Of a DNA stretch of 64,000 nt, positions 16,471 to 27,700 are shown piece after piece (the stretch's first letter is position 1; every line of letters starts with the position of its first letter). The stretch is from Desulfosarcina sp. BuS5. GTDB lineage: Bacteria > Desulfobacterota > Desulfobacteria > Desulfobacterales > BuS5. The position numbers and the translations under genes are program-made. Location of the stretch: the NCBI RefSeq assembly GCF_028752835.1, contig NZ_CP087952.1:3904501-3968500 (forward strand). Direction: 5' to 3'. Below the pieces are notes generated by a model. That model saw only the letters and a list, made by a program, of their open reading frames with translations, did not search any database and was not told where the DNA came from.

Positions 16471-18174
16471 ATGCTCCTGGAACTATCAATAAAAAATTTT
16501 GCCATCATCGATGATCTGCATATTATATTTTCTACTGGCCTGACGATCCTCAGCGGTGAAACCGGCGCCGGTAAATCTATTATTATAAATGCCGTCAATC
16601 TTTTGTTAGGCAGCAGGTCTGTGCCTGCACTGATACGCACAGGCTCGGAAAATGCTGAACTAGAGGCCTTATTTCAAATCGCCCCGGATAGCTATGCGGC
16701 CAGGGTACTTGCCGACCTGGGATTTGACACAGATGAAACACTTTTGATCAGAAGGATTATATCACGTAATAATAAGCACAGAGTTTATATCAACGGGCAT
16801 ACAGCAACTATCCGGATGCTGCATTCTGTAACAGCTAATATTGCCAGTATATCGGGACAGCATGCACATCAAAGACTTTTAAAAGAAGAAGAGCATTTAT
16901 TAATTCTAGATCAGTTCGGGGAACTTGCGGCACTTCGAGAGAATCTGTCAAGGCGTTTTAATGAAATATTGCCACTGATTAAAAGGTTGCATGATTTTAA
17001 ACTTTCCCAAGCCCGGCAGGCTGAACAGATAGAACTGCTTGAATTTCAAAAAAAAGAAATTTTGGAAGTTTCCATAAAAATCAATGAAGACACAGATCTG
17101 GAGCAGGAAAGGATGCGCCTTAAAAACATGGCAGAGCTGCTCAAGTCTGTTAACCATGGGCTGGAAGTGTTATATACGGGTGAAGGCGCTGTTGTAGAAA
17201 GGCTTATGGAAGTTGAAAAGGATTTAAGCAAACTGCGCAGTATTGATGAAAGCCTGTCCATGCAAGCCAAAAGGTTAGCAAGCGCTGCATTGCAGGTTGA
17301 AGATATAGTGGAAGAACTTCGATCTTATCTTGCAGGTATTCATACAGATGAGAAGCGTCTTGAAGAAGTGGAAGAGCGGATTGATTTACTCCATAAACTG
17401 AAGCGCAAATATGGCGGCACACTTGAAGCTGTTTTTTCTTTCCTCGGCAATATAGATAAAGAACTGAATGAAGCTAAAAATATATCGGGCAAGATAGTTG
17501 ATACAGAAAAAAGAGTAGCAGAACTTCACGAATTGCTGGTAGCGATGGCAACTGAATTATCCGCAAAAAGGAGAATAGCGGCTGAAGGACTGGCCAGGGA
17601 AGTGGAGGAAGAACTATCCACTTTAAAAATGGATAATACAAGGTTTAAAATTTTTTTGGAAATAATTGGAGTTGATGCCGGCAGAGACTCTTTTCTTTCA
17701 GTTGACGGTAAAGCCATAACTGAAACAGGAGTGGACAAGGCTCTCTTTTTTATCGCTCCAAATGTCGGGGAAGCTCTTAAGCCTTTATCAGGCATTGCCT
17801 CCGGCGGAGAGCTCTCAAGGATAGTTCTTGCATTAAAGGCTATAATGGCAAAATCGGAATCCGTCGAAACAATAGTGTTTGACGAAGTAGATGCCGGTAT
17901 CGGAGGGGGTACAGCCGAGGTTGCCGGCCAAAAGCTCGCTTTGCTTGCCCGTCATCACCAGGTTATTTGCATTACTCACCTGCCTCAAATAGCAAAATTC
18001 GGTAACCATCACTTCAGGATATACAAAGAGGTCAAAGACGATCGCACCACCACGGTCATTAAGCCTGTCAAGGGGAAAGACCGTCTGAATGAGATAGCCA
18101 GAATGCTGGGCGGTGAAAAAATTACAGCAGCAACCCTTGAGCATGCCAGGGAAATGCTGAAGCAGGCATTATAG
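16471..18174 (+). CDS. recN: DNA repair protein RecN
   Basis: RecN is an SMC-like ATPase acting in double-strand-break repair. The Walker A GETGAGKSIIINAVNLLLG lies near residue 30, followed by SGQHAHQRLL, a long central coiled-coil region, then the signature-type SGGELSRIVLALK and Walker B VFDEVDAGIGGGTAE. The 567-aa length is normal. Its TAG stop lies inside a palindromic repeat copy. Confidence 0.96.
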   Translation: MLLELSIKNFAIIDDLHIIFSTGLTILSGETGAGKSIIINAVNLLLGSRSVPALIRTGSENAELEALFQIAPDSYAARVLADLGFDTDETLLIRRIISRNNKHRVYINGHTATIRMLHSVTANIASISGQHAHQRLLKEEEHLLILDQFGELAALRENLSRRFNEILPLIKRLHDFKLSQARQAEQIELLEFQKKEILEVSIKINEDTDLEQERMRLKNMAELLKSVNHGLEVLYTGEGAVVERLMEVEKDLSKLRSIDESLSMQAKRLASAALQVEDIVEELRSYLAGIHTDEKRLEEVEERIDLLHKLKRKYGGTLEAVFSFLGNIDKELNEAKNISGKIVDTEKRVAELHELLVAMATELSAKRRIAAEGLAREVEEELSTLKMDNTRFKIFLEIIGVDAGRDSFLSVDGKAITETGVDKALFFIAPNVGEALKPLSGIASGGELSRIVLALKAIMAKSESVETIVFDEVDAGIGGGTAEVAGQKLALLARHHQVICITHLPQIAKFGNHHFRIYKEVKDDRTTTVIKPVKGKDRLNEIARMLGGEKITAATLEHAREMLKQAL

Positions 18175-18294
18175 ATTTCCAGGGCAATAATTTCATTACA
18201 TTATCGTCACAACCTGCGGTAGACGAAATACCAGTACGATTCCTTCAAATTTTTCACTCGGTCTTTGTGAAATTCATTATATTAAAATCTATAG
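18171..18294. repeat. Palindromic repeat family 1, copy B (diverged)
   Basis: It begins ATAGATTTCC, containing the recN stop TAG, and ends GTGAAATTCATTATATTAAA then ATCTATAG. The arms match the family, but the core is altered (CGTCACAACCTGCGGTAGAC). It lies between recN and the moeA-like gene and could terminate recN transcription. Confidence 0.7.
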
Positions 18295-18346
18295 TCGAGC
18301 ATATAAAAACAAGAAGCTGTATGCTGTAAAGCGGAGCGAGGAGCTA

Positions 18347-20290
18347 ATGGTAACTAAACGCAATGTTTATTTAAACATGAAGACACTGCAAGAGGCAAAA
18401 AAAATTTTGATGGAAAATTTTCCAACAGGGGGCTTGCTTTCAAAGGAGATGATTCCTGTGCCGGATGCAGTCGGCCGGGTGCTGTCTGAACCTGTGACGG
18501 CGAATTTTTCCTCTCCGGGCTTTCATTCTGCTGCAATGGATGGAATAGCCGTAAAAGCGAAACAGACCTTCGGAGCCGGCGAAATGAAACCTAAAAAATT
18601 AGCGGTCGGCAAGAATGCTTTTTTCGTTAACACCGGCCATGTAATGCCGGATAATACGGATGCGGTCATTATGATGGAGCATCTCAATATTATAGATGAT
18701 GATATAATTGAAATAGAGGCTCCGGCTTTCCCCTGGCAGAATGTTCGTAAAATGGGAGAAGATATCGTTGCTACTGAGCTGATTTTTCCCAGAAATCATC
18801 TTGTGACGCCATACTGTGTCGGAGCCTTGCTTTCAGGAGGCATATTTTCCGTTTCTGTCAGGACGAAGCCGAAAGTGCTTATAATACCTACTGGTTCCGA
18901 GCTGCTTGACTGGCAACCGGAAGAGTTCCAAATCAGCCCCCTGGAACATCTAAAGCCCGGCCGGGTGATTGAGTCCAATTCGTTTGTGCTTGGCAAAATG
19001 GCGGAAGCCTGCGGCGGAGTGTTTGTGCGGCACAACATATTGAAAGATGACAGGGAAGTAATAAAAAAAATCGTAAAGGATGCCTGCAGCCGGGATTTTG
19101 ATATAATACTCACTGTCGGCGGTTCTTCCGCAGGATCAGAGGATTTTACCAAATGGATCGTAGAAAATATCGGCCGGGTTCTGGTTCACGGTGTCACAAT
19201 CATGCCCGGCAAACCGATTTTAATCGGTAAAATTAAGGATAAGCCATTTTTCGGCATTCCGGGATACCCGGTATCCGCCATCATCGCCTTTGAAGAGTTT
19301 GTACAGCCCTTGATCTGCAAAATGCTTGGGCGACCTGAAGAAGACAGGCCTGAAGTTCAGGTGGAACTGACAAGAAAGGTTCCTTCAAAGCTCGGAATAG
19401 AGGAATTTTTGCGTGTTAAATTAGGAAGAGTAGGGGATAAGATTTCAGCCATTCCTCTGCCGGGAGGAGCAGGATGCATAACTACCATAACCGAGGCGGA
19501 CGGTATCATCCGCATTCCTAACCATGTAGAAGGATTGACGGATAAGAAACAGGTCACGGCGAAACTGCTTCGTCCTCTTGCTTCTGTTGATAATACTATT
19601 GTAGTTGTGGGCAGCCATGACAATACCCTCGATCTGCTGGCTGATCAAACCAAGGCCAGTCATGCCGGTCTGACGCTTTCATCAAGCCATGTCGGCAGCA
19701 TGGGCGGGCTGATAGCAGTAAAAAAGGGGGTTTGCCATCTGGCCGGATCGCATCTGCTGGATACGGAAGACGGATCATACAATATCTCGTATATAAAAAA
19801 ATTTTTGCCTGATATGAAGATTAAACTGGTCAATCTTGTAATACGTGACCAGGGCCTGATTGTACCGGCAGGCAATCCCAAAAAAATTAAAGGTATTGCA
19901 GACCTTGCCGGGGATGATATAGTTATTATCAACAGACAGTCAGGTTCCGGCACAAGAATACTTCTTGATTACAGATTAAAAGAATTGGGGATCAACCCGC
20001 AAAATATTAATGGATATAAGAACGAGGAATATACTCACATGTCTGTGGGCGTTGCCGTTCTCAGTGGAACAGCAGATGCCGGCCTCGGTATTTATGCCGC
20101 TGCCAGGGCGTTAAAGCTGGATTTTATTCCTGTTGTAACTGAACAGTACGATCTTGTTATTCCGGAAGAATATTTTGAATCTGAAAAGATCAGGGCGCTG
20201 CTCGAAATTATCAATACAAAAGAATTCCAAAAAAGGGTCGCGGCCCTGGGGGGATACAGCACCGAAAAAACCGGGGAGATTATTTTGTGA
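18347..20290 (+). CDS. MoeA-type molybdopterin molybdotransferase fused to a PBP-like domain
   Basis: Residues about 1-405 are MoeA, the enzyme that inserts molybdate into molybdopterin: PGFHSAAMDGIAVK, VIIMEH-like TDAVIMMEHL, PTGSELLDW, TVGGSSAGSED, and PGKPILIGKIKDKPFFGIPG. Residues about 415-640 form a periplasmic-binding-like domain of the type found in LysR/ModE-like proteins (SHDNTLDLLADQTK, RQSGSGTRILLDYRLKELG). The fusion is known in anaerobes and archaea and may sense molybdate or tungstate. GAGGAG precedes ATG 18347. The last 42 coding bases are part of a 45-bp direct repeat also found at 28030. Confidence 0.92.
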   Translation: MVTKRNVYLNMKTLQEAKKILMENFPTGGLLSKEMIPVPDAVGRVLSEPVTANFSSPGFHSAAMDGIAVKAKQTFGAGEMKPKKLAVGKNAFFVNTGHVMPDNTDAVIMMEHLNIIDDDIIEIEAPAFPWQNVRKMGEDIVATELIFPRNHLVTPYCVGALLSGGIFSVSVRTKPKVLIIPTGSELLDWQPEEFQISPLEHLKPGRVIESNSFVLGKMAEACGGVFVRHNILKDDREVIKKIVKDACSRDFDIILTVGGSSAGSEDFTKWIVENIGRVLVHGVTIMPGKPILIGKIKDKPFFGIPGYPVSAIIAFEEFVQPLICKMLGRPEEDRPEVQVELTRKVPSKLGIEEFLRVKLGRVGDKISAIPLPGGAGCITTITEADGIIRIPNHVEGLTDKKQVTAKLLRPLASVDNTIVVVGSHDNTLDLLADQTKASHAGLTLSSSHVGSMGGLIAVKKGVCHLAGSHLLDTEDGSYNISYIKKFLPDMKIKLVNLVIRDQGLIVPAGNPKKIKGIADLAGDDIVIINRQSGSGTRILLDYRLKELGINPQNINGYKNEEYTHMSVGVAVLSGTADAGLGIYAAARALKLDFIPVVTEQYDLVIPEEYFESEKIRALLEIINTKEFQKRVAALGGYSTEKTGEIIL

Positions 20291-20293
20291 TTG
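20249..20293. repeat. Left 45-bp direct repeat at the moeA 3' end (attL-like)
   Basis: The 45 bases from 20249 to 20293 recur exactly at 28030-28074. The left copy encodes the last residues of the MoeA fusion (GGYSTEKTGEIIL and stop). Integration at a gene 3' end that leaves a short exact duplicate is typical of site-specific islands. The enclosed region holds only broken defence-type genes and an IS, with no integrase. Confidence 0.8.
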
Positions 20294-20333
20294 ACATTGC
20301 CTCGGGTGCAATCCAAAAAAGTTACACTCATTA

Positions 20334-20360
20334 AGGGCTCGGCAAAAAATATCGAGCCCT
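20334..20360. terminator. Hairpin just inside the island left end
   Basis: AGGGCTCG (20334-20341) pairs perfectly with CGAGCCCT (20353-20360) around an 11-base A-rich loop. No U-tract follows on either strand, so it is at best a weak terminator for moeA or for the opposing helicase remnant. Confidence 0.4.
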
Positions 20361-20396
20361 AAGCTGCCTGCTAACGGCAAGTCCTCAATTGTGTTG

Positions 20397-21855
20397 TTAA
20401 ACATCTCGTTTTTGTTCATAACCTTTATAGGATCTGATTTTCACATAATCCGGCTTTATGGTTTTTCCATCACCTGTCTTCCATATAATCTGGTCAATCC
20501 TAAGCTGATATAAATATGTTTCCTGATTATCCCTGTTTTTTTCAGTTGTTTCCTTCAGCCAGCCTGCTTCTGCCAGCAGTTTTAGTAATAGTTTTATAAA
20601 GCCCCTGTAAGTTTTATTGTTGAAAACAATTCCCTTGCGGTTAGCTTCATATTTAAGATATTTTCCCAAAGCACTTGTTGGCCCTATACTTTTCCAGAAA
20701 ATCCTGGAACCTCTTTTTAATGGTTCATATGCCATTCTGACCGGAGTTGCTATTTTTTCGTTTTCATCAAATTTCCATGGGGATTTTAACCTTTCTTTAA
20801 TTTCCTTGTACTTTTCATTAATAGCGTTTTGAGTTAAATACTCCTCACTGGACAGTGCATAAGATTTCCTGAAAAATTCCAGAATTTCAGAAACAATATC
20901 TGTCCGCTCTTTATGTGGAAAGGTCCTCAAGAAACGGCACGCCTTGCCAACTTTCATCAGACGTGCAGTTCTCATTGAGATGTTTGTAGTCAATGCCTAA
21001 AAGAGCGCATTGCTCAAGGTTGGGAAGAACAACCCGCCAGCCGCGTCTTAAATCATAGAGGGCACGATACATTAAATAGTTTTTTAATGCATTTTCATTA
21101 TCCTTTATTGCTCCAGGAAATTTTGTTGCGGGATTAGCAGCATATTCTTCAGGAGAAAGATCAAGTGCCTCGAATATGGCCTGATCCAGATTTGTAAAGT
21201 CCCTTTCTTTGTGTTTAATAAGAGCCTGACAAATTGCTGATCTAAGCTGAACAACTTTTAATGAATCATTGAAATGGCCTGACTGAAGGGCGGCATCCTG
21301 CCTGTTATCTGTAAAACTTAATAACTTCTGGTCTTTTGGCTTAAATCCATGTCCCTCAAGTTGAGTTAAAACTGAATATGACAACACTGTTGTTGACGTG
21401 CTGCGGCCTTCACTGCCCAGCCTTGTGAGTTTCGTTGATTCACTTGTTTTTGGATCGTATTGCGCCCCGCATGTAGGATCGAATAAAAGCTTTGCCGGCA
21501 TAAACCAGCCTTCAAATTCATATTCGTTTCTGCTTGAAAAATTTCCTTTTTGATCAAAATATATTTTTTGGGGTAATCTGTCCTTATATCTTTTTTGAGG
21601 CTTGTAATTGCCCGATTTGTCAACTTTAACCCAGGCAGGAGGAAGCTGTTCAATATCTGTATCAGGATTCCACACATTCGTGCCTTTAATAATATATCCT
21701 GATGTAATGTCTTCTTCATCGCTTAAAATTTCTCTGAACTCACGTGACTTTAAAACTTCATTATCAAGATCTTTATTCACACAGATAAATTCATGGCCTG
21801 AAATCCTTGAGAATACTGTCGGAAATAATGGAATTCTGTTGTCACCATGGCCCTT
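20397..21855 (-). pseudogene. Truncated, frameshifted SF2 (DEAD/DEAH-type) helicase remnant
   Basis: Two overlapping minus-strand frames together form one polypeptide segment. The first (ending at 20911) holds LSFTDNRQDAALQSGHFND, the SF2 motif typical of large YprA/MrfA-like or DISARM-type helicases. The second (20397-20993) continues from PHKERTDIVSEILEFFRKSY. The switch near 20910-20930 is a +/-1 frameshift. The N-terminal helicase core with Walker A is missing because the IS at 21856 cuts the gene, and the C-terminal half is also absent near the island edge. It must be inactive. Which defence family it came from cannot be decided from the piece. Confidence 0.75.
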
Positions 21856-23164
21856 CAGTAGTGTCCGGTTAAGTTTTTGCATATAGCATTTGCTCTTTGA
21901 TAATCAGATTATCAGACCATACGTTTTTTTCGTCAGTACGTAATTCGTTCTGGATGGTATTTCTAAGCTGACGAATCCTCTTTATTGATACAGGTTCATT
22001 AAACTGTTCATGGCAGTATATGGCCATAAGCAGGTAGGTTATTAACCCCGCAAGGATTTGAACCATCAGGCCATATCTACTGTGAGCAATCAAGTGGTAC
22101 ACTTTTAAATGTTTCTTCCACCATTTGAAAAAAGTTTCGATATCCCATCTAAGCTTATAAACGGTTGCAACCTGCTCGGCTGTAAGGTCATAACGATCAG
22201 TTGCCACAAAATATTTGACACCGGCAATTTTATAACCAACCAGTCGAACCGGCTTTCTGGTCTGGTTTACCCCAGGAGTGCCAAGAAGAACCACAGCATC
22301 ATAAAAAATATAGCTGTCGGGATCAACAGGCTGCTCTTTGATAATAGTTCTTGTTGTTTTCGCTTTGATGCGGCAAACAAAATGTTTTTTTTCATCCTGA
22401 AGAAGATCAAAATCCTTATGTGATTGATACCCCCGATCCATGATTCCTGTTTGGCCTTTTGTAAGGATAGACCTGACAAAGGGGCGTTCAGCGCCATTTC
22501 CATTTGTCAGATGAATTTTTATAGGAATCTTGCGATTGACATCAAAGCCGAAATGGCCTTTTGCTTTTTTAGCGCCTTTTCTGTAATCAGCCCAGTACAT
22601 GGACAGAACTGCATCAATTAAAGATCCATCAATGGAAACGAGTTCACCGAGATCTGAATAATTTGATGGTAAAGCATTTTGTGCCTGGCTGCAAAGAGCT
22701 TGAAAAACATATTCAAGCTGTTCAAGCCCTCGAGAATTGATAATTTCGGAAAAACTGCTACGACTGATCCCTCCATCTGGAGCGACACATTCTTTGGCAA
22801 AATCGTCTTCTTTAAGGTGTTGAATAAGATCACGAGCTGATTCATGTTCTTGTAGATGGAAAAATATCAGTGCGTGAAGCTGATCTTCAAAAGTCATTTT
22901 CAATGGCCTGTGACCTCGGGATTTAAGCTGTGGCGTGTCAGGAAAAATCTTTTGCAAAGGTTTGAGAAATCGAGCATGAGATTGGGGATTAAAATTCTTT
23001 TTTGGGATATTGAATATGTCCATTTTTGTCTTAACTCCTTGTTATAATTATAATTTTATAACAAAACGATAAAAAATTTTTATTTGGTTTGTCAAGTAAA
23101 AAATGAACATTTTTCTAATTTTTTTATCCCATATAACATGCAAAAACCTAACCGGACACTACTG
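21856..23164 (-). mobile_element. IS4-family-like insertion sequence, complete (1309 bp)
   Basis: The ends CAGTAGTGTCCGGTTAAG (from 21856) and the complement of its near copy ending 23164 form 27-bp terminal inverted repeats with one mismatch. The element encodes one full transposase on the minus strand. The left flank is the helicase remnant, the right flank is a half copy of the same element in opposite orientation, and no target duplication links the two flanks. This suggests an adjacent deletion or inversion after insertion. Confidence 0.88.
21869..23023 (-). CDS. IS4-family-like DDE transposase
   Basis: The 384-aa protein has the DDE acid residues in ELVSIDGSLIDAV, GIMDRGYQSHKDFD and YKLRWDIETFFKWWKKHLK, the last being the YREK-like region of the IS4 group. 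The N-terminus (RGHRPLKMTFEDQLHALIFF) fits the helix-turn-helix-like lead domain of this group. The stop lies inside the left inverted repeat. It is intact, so the element may still be mobile. Confidence 0.9.
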   Translation of the reverse strand: MDIFNIPKKNFNPQSHARFLKPLQKIFPDTPQLKSRGHRPLKMTFEDQLHALIFFHLQEHESARDLIQHLKEDDFAKECVAPDGGISRSSFSEIINSRGLEQLEYVFQALCSQAQNALPSNYSDLGELVSIDGSLIDAVLSMYWADYRKGAKKAKGHFGFDVNRKIPIKIHLTNGNGAERPFVRSILTKGQTGIMDRGYQSHKDFDLLQDEKKHFVCRIKAKTTRTIIKEQPVDPDSYIFYDAVVLLGTPGVNQTRKPVRLVGYKIAGVKYFVATDRYDLTAEQVATVYKLRWDIETFFKWWKKHLKVYHLIAHSRYGLMVQILAGLITYLLMAIYCHEQFNEPVSIKRIRQLRNTIQNELRTDEKNVWSDNLIIKEQMLYAKT

Positions 23165-23660
23165 AGAACTATTATCAAAGAGCAGCCTGTTGATCCCGAC
23201 AGCTATATTTTTTATGATGCTGTGGTTCTTCTTGGCACTCCTGGGGTAAACCAGACCAGAAAGCCGGTTCGACTGGTTGGTTATAAAATTGCCGGTGTCA
23301 AATATTTTGTGGCAACTGATCGTTATGATCTTACAGCCGAGCAGGTTGCAACCGTTTATAAGCTTAGATGGGATATCGAAACTTTTTTCAAATGGTGGAA
23401 GAAACATTTAAAAGTGTACCACTTGATTGCTCACAGTAGATATGGCCTGATGGTTCAAATCCTTGCGGGGTTAATAACCTACCTGCTTATGGCCATATAC
23501 TGCCATGAACAGTTTAATGAACCTGTATCAATAAAGAGGATTCGTCAGCTTAGAAATACCATCCAGAACGAATTACGTACTGACGAAAAAAACGTATGGT
23601 CTAATAATCTGATTATCAAAGAGCAAATGCTATATGCAAAAACTTAACCGGACACTACTG
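23165..23660 (+). mobile_element. Half copy of the same IS, opposite orientation
   Basis: These 496 bases repeat, in reverse complement, positions 21856-22351 of the complete IS, with at least one base change (VWSDN becomes VWSNN). They contain the transposase C-terminal half, from TIIKEQPVDPDS to the stop, and one terminal repeat ending at 23660. The 5' half is missing, cut exactly where the complete element ends. An apparent ORF crossing the junction is a chimera. Confidence 0.88.
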
Positions 23661-24515
23661 ATTAATTTACGCAATGATAACTATCAATATCAAGATGGCC
23701 TTTTCATGCTGACTATTCCTTCTTTCAACGAAGCTGTTATTCGTGAGGCTATCCTCAACGCTGTCAGTCATAGGGATTACCGCCTTGCCGGTTCGGTTTT
23801 TGTTAAACAATATCCTTCAAAAATCGAAATTATCAGTCCTGGTGGATTTCCTCCAGGAATAACGGCAGAAAACATATTATGGAAACAGTATCCCCGTAAT
23901 CGTCGCATTGCAGAGGCATTTGGCCGATGCGGTTTGGTGGAACGGTCTGGTCAGGGAGCCAACCGAATGTTCGAGCAATGCGCCAGGGAGAGCAAAATCC
24001 CCCCTGATTTTTCTTGGACAGATGATTACCAAGTGTTTCTCACGTTAAACGGTAAGGTGCAAGATCCCCAATTCTTGCGCTTTCTAGAAAAAATAGGACG
24101 AGAGCGGCAGGTATCATTTGATTCGACCGACTTTATCATTTTGGATTTAATCAACAGGGAGCAAAAGCTGCCCCAATGGGCCAAAGATCAAGTCTTCGTT
24201 CTGATTAAATCAGGCGCTGTTGAGCGTGTTGCTCGCAAATATATTCTTTCCAGAAAATTTTATGAATTCATGGGCAAAAAAGGCGTGTACACCAGGAAAT
24301 GCGGATTGGACCGCGAAACCAATAAGCAATTGTTGCTCAAGCACATTAAAGACAATAAAAATCAGGGGAGCCAATTCCGTGATTTAAAGGAGGTATTACC
24401 CTCACTCTCAAGGGATCAGGTGAAAAAGATACTTGCTGAAATGAAAGGGGGGAAAATGATATGTGTTGTCGGCAAGACCAGCGCAGCCAGATGGTATCCA
24501 GGTACTGGTGATTAA
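23661..24515 (+). pseudogene. N-terminally truncated RecG-like/AlbA-associated (Schlafen-type) ATPase fragment
   Basis: The remaining ~285 residues show REAILNAVSHRDYRLAGSVF and ISPGGFPPGITAENIL, the GHKL-like ATPase segment that follows an AlbA/Schlafen domain in RecG-like proteins. The C-terminal part (RDLKEVLPSLSRDQVKKIL) is a winged-helix-like region. The AlbA domain is gone, replaced by the IS end: the current reading frame starts inside the terminal repeat. Such proteins are frequent in restriction and defence loci. Probably nonfunctional. Confidence 0.75.
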
Positions 24516-24738
24516 TTCAGAAAGATACTGATTTTGGCCTAAGTTTGGCCTAAGTTTGGCACAATCTAATCCGTTAACTATTTGTATATACAATTATTTT
24601 GCTATTTTTAATAATTGCGATAGATATAATTAAGGCGCAAGTTTGGCGCAAGTTAAAGTGCAAAATTCCGAAACAGTGTCTCGGAATTTAAGCAATAAAG
24701 ATTTGAAGGAAATTACTATACAATTAAAAATTATTGAA

Positions 24739-27700
24739 ATGAAATACACAACCATACGCATAGAAGGCGCGATACTTTCAGCAGATATCCTGGACAAGAT
24801 CGAGCAGGGAGATATTGGCGGCCAGCTTACCAAGAATTTTGGCTTTGATACAAAAATAAAGGTCAAGGATGAAATCGCAAGGGCATGGGCGGATGCCCAG
24901 GATCTGTGGAGAATATTCAAAAGGCAGAAAGAAAAAGTTGCTGAGCAGAAATACGGAACCACGGAAACAAGAAAGTTCTGGATGATCCCCCTGCTCGGAT
25001 TGTTAGGATATGATGCCCAGCTATCAAAGGCGGAAACCGTTCATGGTAAATCGTATGCAGTAAGCCACCGCGTAACCAATCTTGCCGGATTCCCGATTCA
25101 TATAGTGGGGTTTAATGACAGTCTTGATAAAAAGCGGACAGACAGCGGACCCCGCATGTCCCCACATGCCCTTTTGCAGGAATATATAAATCTTACCGAA
25201 CATCTTTATGCAATTATTACAAACGGCATTCATTTAAGGCTTCTGCGAAACAGCAGCAGGCTTATCAGGCTGTCATTTATCGAGTTTGATCTCGAAACAA
25301 TGATGGAGGAAGAACATTATGCTGACTTTGCCATAATGTTTCGCCTTCTCCATTCAAGCCGCATGCCTGCAAAAAGGGATCAGGATGCAGAGAGCCTGAT
25401 TGAAAAATACCATCAGGACGCGCTGGATTCAGGATCAAGAATTCGAGAAGGCTTAAGTAATGCCGTAGAATATTCCATACGTTCTCTTGCAAACGGTTTT
25501 CTGGAACATGCAGACAATGAAAATCTCCAGGAAAAAATTGATAACGAGAATATTTCAGCATCTAAATTTTATCAATACCAGCTTCGCCTTATATACAGGC
25601 TTTTATTTTTAATGGTTATTGAAGAAAGAAACCTGATTTTTCCTGCCAATGCGGATAAAACCAAAAGAGAAATCTACTATGAATATTACAGCGTAAACCA
25701 CCTCAGAAGGCTTTGTGAAAAACCCTATCTTGCCGACCAGCGGTTTAACGACCTTTGGATTGCACTTAAAAATACATTTCATCTTTTTGAAAGTGAAATA
25801 AAAGGGAAGCATCTGGGGCTAAGCCCCTTGGCCGGCGACCTGTTCGGATATAATGCAATTGGCATATTAAACAACTGTAATCTTGATAACAAGATACTTC
25901 TGGAGTGCCTAAGGAACCTAAGCGTATTCATCAATAAAAAAACAGGCCAAAAGATGCGTGTGAATTATGCCTCCCTGAATGTTGAAGAGTTTGGATCGGT
26001 TTATGAGGGCCTGCTTGAATATGATCCGGTGATTACAAAACAGGGCGGGGTTTTTCAATTTGATTTTGTTAAAGGGTCAGGCCGGTCTTCATCCGGTTCC
26101 CACTATACGCCTGATGAACTTGTTCAGCCGCTTATAAAGCATTCTCTGGATTATGTAATTAAAGACAAGCTGAAATCGCCTGACGAAAAAGCAGAAAAGG
26201 AAAAAGCTTTATTATCCATTAAGGTTTGTGATGTTGCATGCGGCAGCGGACATATATTGCTTAATGCAGCGAGAAGAATCGGAGCTGAACTTGCAAAGGT
26301 CAGGACAGGAGAAGATCAGCCTTCCCCTGCGCCTTTGCGGTTGGCGATCAGGGATGTGATTAAATCGTGTATTTATGGCGTGGATAAGAATCGTCTCGCT
26401 GTTGAGTTATGCAAAGTTTCCCTGTGGCTTGAGGCGCATAATCCAGGAGAGCCATTAAATTTTCTTGATCATCATATCAAATGTGGTGATGCCATTGTCG
26501 GGCTTGCATATAAGGAGGAGCTTGAAAACGGAATTGCCGACGAGGCGTTTAAAAAGATGCCTGGTGATGACAAGGATATAAGGGCTGCGCTGGCAAAGAG
26601 AAATAAAGGAGAAAGGAAAAGCGCTGAAAAAAGAAAAATTTTCTATGAACATATGGTCTGGAGCTGCTGAGGTCGTAGTGTCTCTTGTTTCCATATTTAA
26701 GGGAACATGGAAGGGCCAAGTCGTTTTTGGTAATGAAAAAGTATCGTCAATTAGCACTCTATTAAGAACAGGGGATACTTTAGAGAACCCACATCCATTG
26801 GTCGCAAATAGTAATAGAAGCTTTATTGGCAATTATGTCTTAGGTACTGGGTTTATCTTATCTATTGATGAAGGTAATACTTTATTAAAAAGAGATAAAA
26901 AGAATGGTGATGTTATATATCCTTATTTAAATGGTAATAATTTTAATTCCAACTTCGATCAGAGACCAAATAGATATGTAATCAACTTCTTTGACTGGTG
27001 GATTGAGAAAGCAAAGGAATATGAAGAATGTTTCAGTATTGTGGAGACAAAAGTAAAACCGGAACGGCAAAAAAAAGCGGATAAATCATGTAGAGAAAAA
27101 TGGTGGCAACATGCCAGAATAAGGCCTTATTTATATAGTGCAATAAAAGGGTTACATAGGGTTCTCGTAGTAGCACAGGTTAGCAAAACGGTTGCCTTCG
27201 TTTTTGTGCCCATAAATCAGGTTTACGATTAAAAATTAATTGTATTTGCTTTTGATAAATATAGCCAATTTGCTGTATTACAGTCAAATATGCATGTCAA
27301 TTGGGCCTGGAAATATTGTACTACTATGAAGACAGACTTGAGTTATGGGCCAAGCAGAATTTTCGAGACATTTCCCTTTCCACAAAATGTAGGACAACTG
27401 GCTGAAAGTGAATTGGATGAAATTGGGGAGAAATATCATGAGTTGCGCAGCCTAATAATGTTCAAAACGAAAATTGGACTCACCAAAACTTACAACCTGT
27501 TTAACAAAGACGACCTAACAGTTGAGGATATCGTAAAAGGAAGTAGGCAATGCCAAGAAGATTGTAAAGATGCCCACAAAAACATTCTAACTCTCCGCAA
27601 TTTTCATAAACAAATGGATGAAAAAGTTATCAGTGCATATGGCTGGGAGGATATAAAGCTTGCCCATGATTTTTACGAAGTGGATTATCTCCCGGAAAAC

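Noticed and set aside
23084-23647. ORF of 187 codons that looks like a short transposase
   Set aside because: Its start lies in the complete IS and its body in the inverted half copy; it crosses the junction and is a chimera.
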